From: Pantoea sp. Eser | GTDB taxonomy: Bacteria; Pseudomonadota; Gammaproteobacteria; Enterobacterales; Enterobacteriaceae | DNA: 64,000 nucleotides | NCBI GenBank assembly: GCA_009830035.1 | Contig: SZZY01000003.1 | Coordinates: 310,001-374,000, forward strand | Direction of reading: 5' to 3' | In this document: positions 21,051-31,657 of the stretch, piece by piece | How positions within the stretch are numbered: position 1 is the stretch's first letter | How the letters are laid out: the number at the start of each line of letters is the position of its first letter | Notes under the pieces: model-generated | Database searches by the model: none | Told to the model about the DNA's origin: nothing | Seen by the model: the letters and a program-made list of their open reading frames with translations, nothing else | Position numbers and translations under genes: made by a program

Positions 21051-22756
21051 TTAAGGCTGCCTGACCGCCCAGCCTTTCAGTTTACTGGCTTTTGCCGATA
21101 CCCGGATTGAAGCTGTTGGTGGGATCGAGCTGCCGGTTAAACGCCGCCAGCTGCGGTTTGGCCTGATAGAGGTGTCCCACGTTGTGCTCAGCCGGATATT
21201 CCGCACCGCGCGCCTGTAAAATCTCCAGCATCTGCGCCTTCAGCGCATGTGCATCGACCCCTTTTCTGACGATGTAGTCCTGATGGAACACATGACAGAA
21301 GAAGTGGCCGTAGTAGAGACGATGGCTGAGCGAGGCTTTTATCGCCTCGGGCAGGGTTTCAAACCAGTCCGGATCGTTGCGGCGCAAGGCGATATCCAGC
21401 GCCAGAATATCTTCCACCTCATCCGCGTGCACCGCGTGATAGCGAACCGCCGCGCCCGCCGCGGCAAAGCGATGCAGAAAGGCGTGAGCCCCTTTTTTGC
21501 CTTCACATTCAAAGAATTCGCCGCCGCCTTCGCGGAAGTAATCGCGTAAATAGTTGCGGGCTTCCGCTACGCCATCACCCGACATCTTCAGCATCAGATA
21601 GTGTTCATACTTGTCGCGATACTGCTTCATGCGTTTCGGCAGATGGGCCGGGAACAGCCGGCTCAGGCGCTGCAGCAGCCGGTCGCTGAAGTGTGGTTTA
21701 ATAAACGACACTTTGCTCAGCCAGGCGTCAACGCGGCCTTTCAAGGGGAAAAACAGCGGCATCTTGTCGGTGCCCAGCTTGTCGATCATCAGAAAGGTGT
21801 CTTTGCCGTAGACTTCAGCGATGTCATAGATGTCGCGGTGCATATATTCGCCCGGCACCGGCAGGTTACTGAAGTGCGCCAGCATGTGGCGACGGATATC
21901 GCTCAGCACGCTGGGATCGTTGGTGCCGATATAAAACACCTGCTGCTGAGGCTCGGTGGAAAAGGTGTCGAGACGTACGGCAAACACTGCCAGCTTACCC
22001 GCACAGCCAGATGCCTCAAACAGGCGGCTTGCATCCGCGTTATAGCGGGCCGGCGTATCGGCATCGACCTCACGTACCCGACTGGCGTAATCGTGATCGG
22101 AGGCGTGGCGACCGTCATGATGGACATCGGTTTGCTGCCAGCGATCGTCATCCAGCTGGCCGAGGATCTCTTCCGGCGACTGGCCTAAATCAATGCCAAG
22201 GTGGTTAACCAGCCGCAGTTTTCTCTGCGAATCAATCTGTGCGTACAGCGCCATTTCGCTGTAGGCCGGGCCACGTTTGATCAACGATCCGCCTGAGTTA
22301 TTACAAATTCCGCCCAGCACCGAGGCCCCAATGCACGACGATCCAATCACCGAATGCGGCTCGCGTCCTAACGGCTTAAGCACTTTCTCCAGCTGATAGA
22401 GCGTGCTGCCGGGGAACGCCAGCACCTGCTTACCGTCATCAATTAACTGCAGCTTGTCCAGCCGCAGGGTGCTGATGATCACCAGCGGGCGATCGTAATC
22501 GTCGCCGTGCGGGGTGGAGCCCTCCGTCAGGCCGGTATTGGCCGCCTGCATCAGAATAATGGCATCGGCATTCACCAGCGTCTGCAGCACCTGCCACAGC
22601 TCGAGCAGGGTGGCAGGGAACACCACCGCCAGTGCGGCGCCTTCGCCAGAGCGAAAGCCCTTACGATAGCGGGAGGTCTGTTCAGGTTCGGTGAGCAGGT
22701 GGGCGGGGCCAACCAGGCGGCGTAAGTTCAGAAAGCAGGGCAGAGGTCTGTTTCAT
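21051..22756 (-). pseudogene. dld: Respiratory D-lactate dehydrogenase, frameshifted at both ends
   Basis: A quinone-linked FAD enzyme of the inner membrane (E. coli Dld, 571 residues) that oxidises D-lactate to pyruvate. ATG 22756 (KQTSALLSEL) is followed by a +1 shift near 22715, where ACGCGCC appears as ACGCCGCC, before RLVGPAHLLTEPEQTSRYRKGFR. The long middle (22626-21082) is intact, with the FAD-binding SVIGSSCIGASVLGGICNNSGGS region, AGEYMHRDIYDIAE-like block and HHDGRHASDHDY. Near the end AGCAG appears as AGCCAG, shifting the frame after PGIGKS; the true tail SKLKGWAVRQP ends at 21051. An internal start could in principle give a product lacking the N-terminal 40 residues, so residual function is possible but unlikely. 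Confidence 0.85.
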
Positions 22757-22903
22757 GGGCAATTCCCTTGTCTTATCAGTGCGTCTTTACTGTAGCACGT
22801 CAACGCAGTGCGACACCGGCAGGCTACCTGCTATTCTCTTCTTTGTGGCACACTGCCGCCTGATTATTCGACATTGCGCAGTTACTTAAGAGAACCCAAC
22901 CTG

Positions 22904-25207
22904 ATGAAATGGATTTACTCTGTTAGTCTCGCTGTCTCCCTCGCGATGCAACCGGCATTGGCTGAGACACTGCTAGGTAACAACCACCCGATAACCGAAC
23001 AGGCGCGGGATGCGTTCGTCAACGATCTGCTGACCAAAATGACGCTGGATGAGAAAATCGGCCAGCTGCGTTTAATTAGCGTCGGGCCTGATAATCCAAA
23101 AGAAGTCATCCGTGAGATGATCAAGAAAAGTCAGGTTGGCGCGATTTTCAATACCGTTACCCGTCAGGATATCCGCGCGATGCAGGATCAGGCGATGCAG
23201 CTTAGCCGCCTGAAAATTCCGCTGTTCTTCGCCTACGATGTAGTTCACGGTCAGCGTACCATTTTTCCGATCCCGCTCGGCCTGGCCGCCAGCTGGGATC
23301 TTGATGCGGTAAAAGAGGTGGGACGGGTTTCCGCCTATGAAGCCGCCGACGACGGCCTCAACATGACTTGGGCACCGATGGTGGACGTCAGCCGTGAACC
23401 GCGCTGGGGCCGTGGCTCAGAAGGCTTTGGCGAAGATACCTACCTCACCGGCGAAATGGGCCGCAGCATGGTGCAGTCGATGCAGGGCAAAAGTGCGGCT
23501 GACCGCTACAACATCATGACCAGCGTTAAACACTTCGCGCTGTATGGCGCAGTGGAAGGCGGACGCGATTACAACACCGTCGACATGAGTCCGCAGCGGA
23601 TTTTCCAAGATTATCTGCCGCCGTACAAAGCCTCGCTGGATGCGGGCAGCGGTGGCGTGATGGTGGCGCTGAACTCGATCAACGGGGTGCCGGCCACGGC
23701 GGATAGCTGGCTGCTGAAAGATCTGCTGCGCGATAAGTGGAAGTTTAAAGGCATCACCATCAGCGATCACGGTGCGATTAAAGAGCTGATTAAGCATGGT
23801 GTAGCCAGCGATGATCCGCAGGATGCGGTGCGTATTGCCCTGAAGTCGGGCGTTGATATGAGCATGAGCGACGAATATTACAGCAAATATCTGCCCGATC
23901 TGGTGAAGAGCAGCGCGGTCAGCATGGAGGAGATCGACGATGCGGCGCGTCACGTCCTAAACGTCAAATATGACATGGGGCTGTTTAAAGATCCATACAG
24001 TCATCTGGGGCCGAAAGAGAGTGATCCGCAGGATACCAACGCCGAAAGCCGTCTGCATCGGGCTGAAGCGCGCGATGTGGCGCGTAAAAGCATGGTGCTG
24101 CTGAAAAACCGGCTTGAGACCTTGCCGCTGAAGAAGTCGGGCACCATTGCCCTGATTGGCCCGCTGGCGGAAAGTCAGCGCGACATCATGGGCAGCTGGT
24201 CAGCGGCTGGCGTGGCGAAGCAGTCCATTTCGCTGCTGCAGGGAATGCGCAATGCCACGGCGGGCAAAGCGACGCTGCTGTATGAAAAAGGTGCCAACAT
24301 CACCGATAGCAAAGGCATTCAGGATTTCCTCAACCTGTATGAGCAGGCGGTATCGGTCGATCCGCGTTTGCCGCAGCAGCTGATTGATGATGCGGTGGCC
24401 AAAGCGAAGCAGGCGGATGTGGTGGTTGCGGCGGTCGGCGAAGCGCAGGGCATGGCGCATGAAGCCTCCAGCCGGAGCGATCTGGTGATCCCGGCCAGCC
24501 AGCAGAAGCTGCTAGCCGCGCTTAAGGCGACCGGCAAACCGCTGGTGATTGTGCTGATGAATGGCCGTCCGCTGGCGCTGGCGAATGAGGATCGGATGGC
24601 CGATGCGGTGCTGGAAACCTGGTTCAGCGGCACCGAAGGCGGCAATGCCATCGCTGATGTGCTGTTTGGCGATTACAATTTGTCGGGCAAGCTGCCGGTC
24701 TCTTTCCCGCGTTCAGTCGGTCAGATTCCGATCTACTACAACCATCTGCCAACCGGCCGACCGTATAACTCGGAGAAGCCGAACAAATACACCTCGCACT
24801 ATTACGATTCGGCTAACGGCCCGCTCTATCCGTTTGGCTATGGCCTGAGCTATACCCGCTTCACCGTATCGCCGGTCACCATGTCAGCACGCACCATGCC
24901 GCGCAACGGCAGCATTGACGCCAGCGTCACGGTGACCAACAGCGGCAAACGCGACGGTGCCACGGTAGTGCAGCTGTATCTGAACGATCCGGTCGCCTCC
25001 ATCAGCCGGCCGGTTCAGGAGCTGCGCGGCTTTAAGCGCATCATGCTAAAAGCGGGCGAGTCGCAGACCGTGAACTTTAAGATTGATGTCGATGCGCTGA
25101 AGTTCTGGAACCAGCAGATGCAGCAGGTGGCGGAACCGGGTAAATTCAATGTGATGATCGGGCTGGATTCCGTTCGTACTCAGCACGCACAGTTCGACTA
25201 TTTATAA
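22904..25207 (+). CDS. bglX: Periplasmic beta-glucosidase BglX
   Basis: A GH3 beta-glucosidase of 767 residues (E. coli BglX 765). The signal peptide ends near ALA (residue 20). The catalytic nucleophile Asp288 lies in GITISDHGAIKEL. Also visible are GRGSEGFGEDTYLTG, the C-terminal alpha/beta sandwich and the fibronectin III-like end (ASVTVTNSGKRDGATVVQLYL). ATG 22904 gives the expected signal sequence; an in-frame extension to 22808 is not supported. Intact, and divergent from the broken dld. Confidence 0.95.
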   Translation: MKWIYSVSLAVSLAMQPALAETLLGNNHPITEQARDAFVNDLLTKMTLDEKIGQLRLISVGPDNPKEVIREMIKKSQVGAIFNTVTRQDIRAMQDQAMQLSRLKIPLFFAYDVVHGQRTIFPIPLGLAASWDLDAVKEVGRVSAYEAADDGLNMTWAPMVDVSREPRWGRGSEGFGEDTYLTGEMGRSMVQSMQGKSAADRYNIMTSVKHFALYGAVEGGRDYNTVDMSPQRIFQDYLPPYKASLDAGSGGVMVALNSINGVPATADSWLLKDLLRDKWKFKGITISDHGAIKELIKHGVASDDPQDAVRIALKSGVDMSMSDEYYSKYLPDLVKSSAVSMEEIDDAARHVLNVKYDMGLFKDPYSHLGPKESDPQDTNAESRLHRAEARDVARKSMVLLKNRLETLPLKKSGTIALIGPLAESQRDIMGSWSAAGVAKQSISLLQGMRNATAGKATLLYEKGANITDSKGIQDFLNLYEQAVSVDPRLPQQLIDDAVAKAKQADVVVAAVGEAQGMAHEASSRSDLVIPASQQKLLAALKATGKPLVIVLMNGRPLALANEDRMADAVLETWFSGTEGGNAIADVLFGDYNLSGKLPVSFPRSVGQIPIYYNHLPTGRPYNSEKPNKYTSHYYDSANGPLYPFGYGLSYTRFTVSPVTMSARTMPRNGSIDASVTVTNSGKRDGATVVQLYLNDPVASISRPVQELRGFKRIMLKAGESQTVNFKIDVDALKFWNQQMQQVAEPGKFNVMIGLDSVRTQHAQFDYL

Positions 25208-25288
25208 CCGTCTCTCTTTCCTGCCAGAGGGAGATGCGGCGCGCCAGAAGTGACGGCGCGTCGCATTCTGTCCGCTATCAGAGCCATC

Positions 25289-26147
25289 ATGGTTAATCTG
25301 CGTGACCGCATCCAGCAACAGGTATTTCGTCTTAACGGCCTGTCGCTGAATCAATTCGACATTTCTCAGCCGCCCGGCGATCCCGCCTGTTTGGCCCGGA
25401 CAGCATCATCTGGCAGGTACACGGTGATTTTACCTCGATGATGTGCGGCGGCATCAGTGCGCTGCTGTTACAGATGCTGCACCCGGCCGCGCTGGCTAGC
25501 GTCTGGGATCACTCTAACTTTCGTCAGGATATGATGGGCCGCCTGCGCCGCACCAGCCAGTTCATTGCGGTCACCACCTTCGGTAACACTCAGGATGCAG
25601 ATACGCTGATTGAGCGGGTTAAGCGTATTCACCTCAAAGTCAGCGGCGTCGACAGCGCCGGAAAACCTTATGCGGCTAGCGATCCGCATTTGCTGACCTG
25701 GGTACACGTGGTGGAACCCAGCCGTTTTATGGCTGCCCATCTGAGCTATAAAAATCCGCGCCTCAGTCGCGCCGATCAGGATCGCTATTATCAGGAGGCG
25801 GCGCTGATTGCCGAAGCGCTGGGGGCTGAGCGGGTGCCGAAAAGCGTGGCGGAGGTAGACGCGTATCTGCAGCCGATGCAGGCAGAACTGCGCTTTGATC
25901 AGCGCACGGCCGAAGTGACGCGCCTGCCCCGAGCTGGCAGGCCAGACCGGTGATGAAAGTGATGCTGAAGTCAGGCTTTGGTCTGATGCCGGACTGGGCG
26001 CAGGCGATGTCGGGCCGTGAAATCGGCCGCTGGCAGCAGGCGGTGATCGATCAGCAGATCGCGGCGATTGCCGTCGGTTTACGCTGGTCGATTCAGCGCG
26101 GTGCTTGGTATCGCGCCATGGTCCGGATGGGCCGCCATCCGGTCTGA
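25289..26147 (+). pseudogene. Broken DUF2236 (MpaB-type oxygenase) protein
   Basis: An oxygenase MpaB family/DUF2236 protein, about 285 residues in intact relatives; a putative haem-dependent enzyme of uncertain role in bacteria. ATG 25289 reads NLRDRIQQQVFRLNGLSLNQFD. A lost G (CCCGGCC became CCCGCC, about 25385) shifts the frame before GLFGPDSIIWQVHGDF. The core MCGGISALLLQMLHPAALASVWDHSNFRQD and DPHLLTWVHV is intact. A lost C near 25933 (GCCTGG became GCTGG) shifts it again before RPVMKVMLKSGFGLMPDWA. Each lesion is a single base, so an assembly error is an alternative. Confidence 0.82.
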
Positions 26148-26206
26148 CTCTCCTCCGAGGCACCCCGGTTAAACGCCGGCGTACTCCAGCTTTTTTCTTC
26201 GCTAAC

Positions 26207-26229
26207 CGCAGCGCATATGCCGCTGCGGC
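26207..26229. repeat. 8-bp inverted repeat in the gap before the SUFU-domain gene
   Basis: Arms CCGCAGCG and CGCTGCGG flank CATATGC. It sits in a 227-bp gap with no gene between the DUF2236 and SUFU-domain pseudogenes. Its role is unknown; it could be a weak terminator stem, but no T-tract follows. Confidence 0.45.
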
Positions 26230-26374
26230 AGGCCACTTCCCACCCGAATCCGACCTCGCCAGGCGCCACCCGATAATGCACTTTGAGATTATTACCCTTG
26301 TCTCAGATGGCGGCAGTCACGATCCTGCTCTGTTCTCGGGGAAAACGGATTCCTCCAGGCTTTGTCGAGGCGCT

Positions 26375-27475
26375 ATGACGTACAAATCCCTGATTGCTGA
26401 AGTCCACAATCAGCAACGCACCCTGACCGCGATTGTCGAGCAGGATGCGCGCACCGCCTGTTTCTACATCTGGCCGACCGATCTGTTTCGCAGCCAGTAC
26501 GCGGTGCGCGGCTGTTGGTTACGTAATCTACTGCCGGCACCGGCACAGGAAGATCGTGAAGCGATGGAGCAGGGCATTGCGCTGCTGCTCAGCGCCGAAT
26601 ATTGCCGTAATCTGGAAGCCGAGCCGGAACTCGATCCGGCACGCCTGCAGGTGCTGTGGGAGCCGAGTGATGATGGCGCGGCCCTGTGGTATTACGGCCA
26701 GCTGCTGGCGGTTATTCCAGGCTGGAGCCTGTATCAGGATAAGCAGGTCAGCTTTTCCGCTGGCTGCATCAAGAAAAATCGGCTGACGGCTCCGCTCGGA
26801 TCGGCTTCCACCAACGACTATTACGCCCGCGCCGAGCAGCAGCGTCAGTTCTGGCGTGAATGGCACGACGGCAGCGAGTGGGACAAGGTGCAGCAGGATT
26901 TAATGGCCTGCTATCAGGCCCGCTTTGGCGAGTCGGTGAAATATTACGCCATCGATCAGGGCAGCTGGCCACCGATGGCGATTTCCCGGCACTGGCACCA
27001 GGGCGTCTGGTACTTCCTGACGCTTGGCATGAGTATCCGGCTGATGCCGCAGGTCGATTATCTGTTTGATGATTTGGCGCCGCAGTATCGCCGTATCGAA
27101 CTGGGCATGGCGGTTGACGGTGAAGTGATGACCGAAGGCAATGCGGTGCAAATAGCCAGCGCGCTGGCAGAATTCGTGCATCTGCCGTGGGCGCGCCTCA
27201 CCTGGCTGGGGGAAGGGCACACCCTAGCGTCAGAAGTGGCACCGGTCGGCTTTGACAGCTTTTTTGGCGGGTGAACTGGCCAGCAAGAGCGCGCAGCTCA
27301 AACTGCCGAAGCGCGACGGCGATCGACCCACGCTGCTGTGGACTGCCCCGATCACCGAGGCGGAGCGCCAGTTCGCCCAGGCTGATGAGCACGGCGGACA
27401 ACAGCTGCGCAAGCGGCAGACGGCAATAATCATATCTTCCGGCCGCGTCAGCAGGTGGTGGACTCGCCGGAGTAG
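26375..27475 (+). pseudogene. Suppressor-of-fused-domain protein, frameshifted 3' end
   Basis: A SUFU-domain protein of about 365 codons, a family common in Erwiniaceae and linked elsewhere to immunity proteins, but of unknown function here. ATG 26375 reads TYKSLIAEVHNQQRTLTAIVEQD. Conserved blocks: AVRGCWLRNLLPAPAQED, GSASTNDYYARAEQQRQFW, KYYAIDQGSWPPMAISRH and WYFLTLGMSIR. One T too many in a T run at 27260-27265 shifts the frame before LAGELASKSAQLKLP. A lost G near 27411 (CTGGCGC became CTGCGC) shifts it again before AQAADGNNHIFRPRQ, ending in TAG at 27473-27475. About 300 residues are uninterrupted, so a truncated but partly folded product is possible. Confidence 0.8.
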
Positions 27476-27652
27476 TGCGCGGCATTGTCGCTTCCGGCTG
27501 CCCGGAAGCGACACGTCGCCAAGCGTAATACTAAATTCTCAGGCTAATCAGCTATTTTCCAAAACTGTGATCATGCTCATCTCAAGTTCCGCTGGGCCGC
27601 GCCGTTAACCCGGATAAGGCAATCGCGCCACACCAGGTCCAGGGGTACAAAG

Positions 27653-29293
27653 ATGTTAAAAACAACACGATCCCGCTTCACCGCAACACTCATCGCTTCC
27701 TTCGTTGCACTCCTGCTGATCACCGTCTGGGTGATCAATCAGTTTGTTGCGCCACAGTTGGTTGACAGCGAAAGCCGTCTGGTTCGCTATCAGGTTGATT
27801 CCCTAGCGTCCGGCATCGTTGAACAGATGAACCGGGTTCAGGCGCAGCAGCGCGCCATCACCGAGGCCGCTTCTGTAATGGATAGGTCACCATCGACACC
27901 TTACTGCCGACGCTGGTGAACCAGTATAAGGACAGTAACGTGTCTGGCGGCGGGATCTGGCCACTGCCGAACCGCCGCGATCCGGCAAAAGAGAAAAACA
28001 GCAGCTTCTTTGCCCGCAATGCCAGCAACGAACTGCAGGTTAACACCTACTGGAACTCCGATGCGGCTGACAAATACTGGGAGCAGTCTTGGTACAAAGA
28101 TGGCATGGCAGCAGAGAAAGGGCAGTGCGCCTGGGCCAAAGCTTACCAGGATGCAGCCAGCCCGCAGGCTGGTTAACGCGGCGCCAAAAATGGAAAACCT
28201 GGCCGAAGTGCCGTTGCCAATGGCCGCGCCGCTGAAATCGCTGCTGAGTGGCATCGGTAATCAGCCGCTAGAGACCACCTTTGACAGCAACGACAGTGAG
28301 CAGACGCTGTTAGTGCAGGCGATCCCGGGCAGCCCGTGGTATCTCGCCAGTAGTCTGCCGACCAGCCTGCTGAAAGCACAGTCTTACAATATGCTGACCC
28401 GTCTGGGCTTGGTGTAGATCCCGCTGGCGGTAATCCTGCTGCTGGTGCTGCTCGGTTTTGTCCGTGCCATGATGAAGCGCCTCAGCGTGCTCAACAGCAA
28501 TATCGAAGCCCTGTCGACCGGCGGTGCGGATCTGACCCAGCGTCTGCCGGCCAGCAACAGCCCGGAATTTAACGCGGTGGCGCAGAGCTTCAACCAGTTT
28601 ATCAGCTACCTGCAGGGGCTGATGCAGCAGGTTGGCGACAGCGCGCTGGCGATTACCGCCGCCTCGCATGAGATTGCCAGCGGCAACGCCAACCTCCCGT
28701 CGCGTACTGAAGATCAGGCCAGTTCGATTGTCGAGACCGCAGCATCGATGGAGCAGCTGACCGGTACGGTGCGCCAGAATGCTGACAACGCCACGCACGC
28801 TAACCAGCTGGCCGGTGATGCTTCTCAGGTCGCGGCGCGCGGTACCGAAGTGGTGCGCCAGGTGGTGACCACCATGGGCGAGATCCATCACTCTTCGCGT
28901 AAAGTGGTTGATATCATCAGCGTGATTCACAGTATCGCCTTCCAGACCAACATCTTGGCGCTTAACGCCGCGGTAGAAGCGGCGCGGGCCGGTGAGCAGG
29001 GGCGCGGGTTTGCCGTGGTGGCGTCGGAAGTGCGTAACCTGGCGCAGCGCTCGGCTAACTCAGCGCGTGAGATCAAAAAATTGATCGAAGAGTCGGTGTC
29101 GAACATTGATGCCGTTAGCGCGCTGGTGGAACAGGCGGGACAAACCATGGATGAGCTGATGCAGGGCGTCAGCAGCGTCACCACGCTGATGAGCGAAATC
29201 ATGTCGGCCAGCCGCGAACAGAGCATGGGGATTGAGCAGGTTAACGTCGCGATCACCCAGCTGGAACGGGTGGTGCAGAGCTTCAGACTGTAA
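27653..29293 (+). pseudogene. Broken methyl-accepting chemotaxis receptor
   Basis: A transmembrane chemoreceptor with a dCache-like sensor, HAMP and MCP signalling domain. TM1 is LIASFVALLLITVWVINQF. A frameshift near 27885 comes before VTIDTLLPTLVNQY. About 80 sensor codons are missing near 28170, with a frame change. TAG at 28415-28417 replaces Gln/Trp at the start of TM2 ([16 protein letters not shown]). The signalling domain is readable, with the hairpin tip [39 protein letters not shown] (landmark), but about 26 C-terminal codons were lost in frame between VAITQ and LERVVQSF, removing a methylation helix part. Four lesions make it non-functional. Confidence 0.92.
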
Positions 29294-29302
29294 TTCCTCC
29301 GC

Positions 29303-29330
29303 AGGCCAGCCTCTCGCTGGCCTGATTTTC
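29303..29330 (+). terminator. Rho-independent terminator of the chemoreceptor gene
   Basis: AGGCCAGC, loop CTCTC, GCTGGCCT, then GATTTTC, ten bases after the receptor stop. Confidence 0.8.
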
Positions 29331-29442
29331 TTCCCGCCTCATCCGCGTATTCCAGACTGACTGCTGTTAAAAATTCTGCGTTGTTACGCCAAAACTGGCA
29401 ATCTTGTGCCAGAATAGTTGGGAATAATCTCAAGGAAACGCC

Positions 29443-29970
29443 ATGTCTGCTATTGAAGTTATCCTCGTTGACCACCTCGATCGTCCCACCGGCAAAATGG
29501 AAAAGCTGGAAGTGCATGAAAAAGGATTACTGCACCGCGCGGTGACGGTCTACGTCTTCAATTCCCGGCAGGAGCTGCTGTTACAGCGGCGAGCCAGCGA
29601 TAAATATCACTGTGGTGGTTTGTGGAGTAACACCTGCTGCGGTCATCCTTATCCCTATGAATCGACGCAGGATGCCGCTGAACGGCGTCTGCGCGAAGAG
29701 ATGGGAATGGAGGTCAGCCTGACGCCGATGTTTGAGCTGAGCTACAACCTGCCGCTGAGTAATGGCCTGACCGAGCATGAATATGGTCACGTCTTTTTTG
29801 CGGTTTGTGATCGCCTGCCACAGCTTAATCAGCAGGAGGCTGACGCGTTCGATTACCGTTCGCTGGCGACCATTGAACAACAGATGCGCCAGCAGCCGCA
29901 GCAGTTCACGCCGTGGTTTTTGCATACTTTCCCGCGCATTCCGGCCCATCTCAACGCGTTTCCGGCATAA
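29443..29970 (+). CDS. idi: Isopentenyl-diphosphate delta-isomerase, type I
   Basis: A Nudix-fold isomerase of 175 residues that interconverts IPP and DMAPP in isoprenoid synthesis. The motif WSNTCCGHP carries the active-site Cys (residues 65/66) and metal-binding His. Further marks are YESTQDAAERRLREEMGM (Nudix-like helix) and NGLTEHEYGHVF. AAGGAAACGCC precedes the ATG. In Erwiniaceae idi often accompanies carotenoid clusters, but no crt genes are present here. It stands alone and intact between two broken genes. Confidence 0.93.
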   Translation: MSAIEVILVDHLDRPTGKMEKLEVHEKGLLHRAVTVYVFNSRQELLLQRRASDKYHCGGLWSNTCCGHPYPYESTQDAAERRLREEMGMEVSLTPMFELSYNLPLSNGLTEHEYGHVFFAVCDRLPQLNQQEADAFDYRSLATIEQQMRQQPQQFTPWFLHTFPRIPAHLNAFPA

Positions 29971-29992
29971 AAAAACCGCACGCTAAGGTGCG
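29969..29992 (-). terminator. Minus-strand terminator of the MFS pseudogene
   Basis: On the minus strand: CGCAC, CTTAGC loop, GTGCG, G, seven Ts. It overlaps the idi stop codon. Confidence 0.55.
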
Positions 29993-30020
29993 TTCCGGTC
30001 GTCGATAAAGCCCTGGCTCA

Positions 30021-30121
30021 GGGAGCATACGTCCTCTGCAAAGACGCAAAATCGCCATCCCAGGCAGGCTCAGCGCGTGCCATCCTTGGCCCGCGATGCT
30101 TTGCTGCGGACCTATGCTCCC
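30021..30121. repeat. About 100-nt imperfect palindrome between idi and the MFS pseudogene
   Basis: Outer arms GGGAGCATACGTCC (30021-30034) and GGACCTATGCTCCC (30108-30121) pair with one mismatch. Inner GCAAAG (30038-30043) pairs with CTTTGC (30099-30104), and the centre holds two similar GCCATCC-x-x-GGC motifs. It sits between convergent genes, where palindromic repeats typically lodge. No second copy was seen in this window, so whether it is a dispersed repeat or an RNA structure is open. Confidence 0.5.
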
Positions 30122-30174
30122 CTCGCTTTACGTTCCGGATCTGTCATCGCTACGTCCTGAGAGGCGATTCAGGA

Positions 30175-31317
30175 TCAACGCTGCAGCTCAAAATCCTCGG
30201 CATCCACATCATAACCCGACGGTTCCCAGCGAATCGCCAGCAACGCCAGCATGCCAATCGCCAGCGCCGCTTCCTGACCGCCTTACCGCCTTCCGGGCGA
30301 CCAATCAGCGCCAGTCCGAGCAGCGCCACGCACTGACAGGCATAACCGGCCACCTACATTTTCCACGCCCCGAGACGCGGCACCAGCCGTACCGCCAGAA
30401 TGCCGCCGACAAATGCAAACAGCAGATTCAGAGCCAGCGACACCAGAATGGTGGTCAGCATCGACTGGGCAAAGAAGCCGGAGATGATTACCGGCAGGCC
30501 AAATGCCACGGCGTTATAGGCAAACGAGGAGGCGATGGAGGTGATGGTCGCCAGCACGGTGCGGCGTCGATAGACACCCTACAACAGTGCGCCGTAGTTA
30601 CGCCAGCTGGCCGGTCGGGCGGGCGTCAGCGCCGCATCGGGTGCCACCTGGGCGTTGATGTTCCATGCGCTGCGTAAGATTGAGGCGGCACCCTGCAGAT
30701 CGCCCTGATTGGCGGCCCACACCGGCGACTCGCTCATGTAACGACTGCGAATGGCGATGATGATGATGGCCGGTACCGCGCCAAAGCCGAGGATCAGTCG
30801 CCAGAGCCAGTCGGTATGGCTTTCCGGCAGCACCGCGTAGAGCAGCAGCACCAGCAGATAGGAGATACTGATCGCTGCGTACTAGGTCGGACACCACATC
30901 GCCACGCTGGCCGCTTTATTGCCTTTACCGCGCAGCTTAGAAAACTCCGCCAGGAAGGCCATAGCCACCGGCAGATCGATGCCGACGCCAAGCCCCATCA
31001 CGAAACGCGCCCCGCCTAACACATATTCGTTTGGCGCAAAGGCACAGGCGATCGCCGCCACCACGAAAAAAACATATCGGCCATAAAGACCCAGTAACGG
31101 CCAATTTTTTCGGTCAGGTAGCCGCCGATCAGCGCGCCGAGATCGTAAGCGTCGAGAAATACCCCACCGAGCGCGATGGCAACCACAATGCGCGCGTTAT
31201 TGCGGACGCTGTCGCCGCTGTTTACCAGGCGGGAGACATCCGCCGCGCTGCGTTTCGCCGCTCGGCGCACTCCCTGTTTGTTGTGGCCACATGGGCTGAA
31301 GAGATCAGGTCGGTCAT
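30175..31317 (-). pseudogene. Broken MFS transporter (sugar-porter/MHS-like)
   Basis: A major facilitator protein resembling the E. coli YaaU group. ATG 31317 reads TDLISSAHVATTNRECAERR, then shifts frame near 31250 before DVSRLVNSGDSVRNNARIVVAIALGG. About 45 codons are missing between AYDLGAL and IGGYLTEKIGRY. A T run at about 31066-31072 is one base off. Three in-frame TAG codons follow: 30882-30884 (in WCPT-x-YAA), 30579-30581 (in ALL-x-GVYRRR) and 30354-30356 (in AWKM-x-VAGYACQC). Another shift occurs near 30290, and the original end DAEDFELQR stops at 30175. This is the most damaged gene in the window. Confidence 0.92.
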
Positions 31318-31327
31318 GATGATATGA

Positions 31328-31657
31328 GTCTTTTATTATGAAAACAGGTCATCAAGAATAGCCGTTTAGACTTCCAGACGTAAATTCATTTCAGTTATGA
31401 ATAATAATTTTTTAGTCTCAAATTGTTATTAATTTGCGATAAAGTCATCTACGGGCCGGCATGGCTAAGCTACGCTTTTAAGGCAGATAACCAAACCGCT
31501 CTGCGTCAGGCAACGGCATCCATGGCGGCGCTGTCGCTGCACCGGATCACCGGGACAGCGCCAGGCACTGCGATGCGCAATCCTGAATCACCAAGGTGAA
31601 AAAATCGATAACAACACTCAATAACAACAGGCGATAACACGCGATAAGGAACAGGTC
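31328..31657 (+). promoter_or_regulatory. Leader/promoter region of osmF-yehYXW
   Basis: 330 bp without a gene. The first part (31370-31450) is AT-rich. CTACGCT at 31470-31476, followed by TTTAA, resembles a sigma-S type -10 element, and the E. coli yehZYXW operon is RpoS-dependent. That assignment is by pattern only. AAGGAA lies 7 nt before the osmF ATG. Confidence 0.35.
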
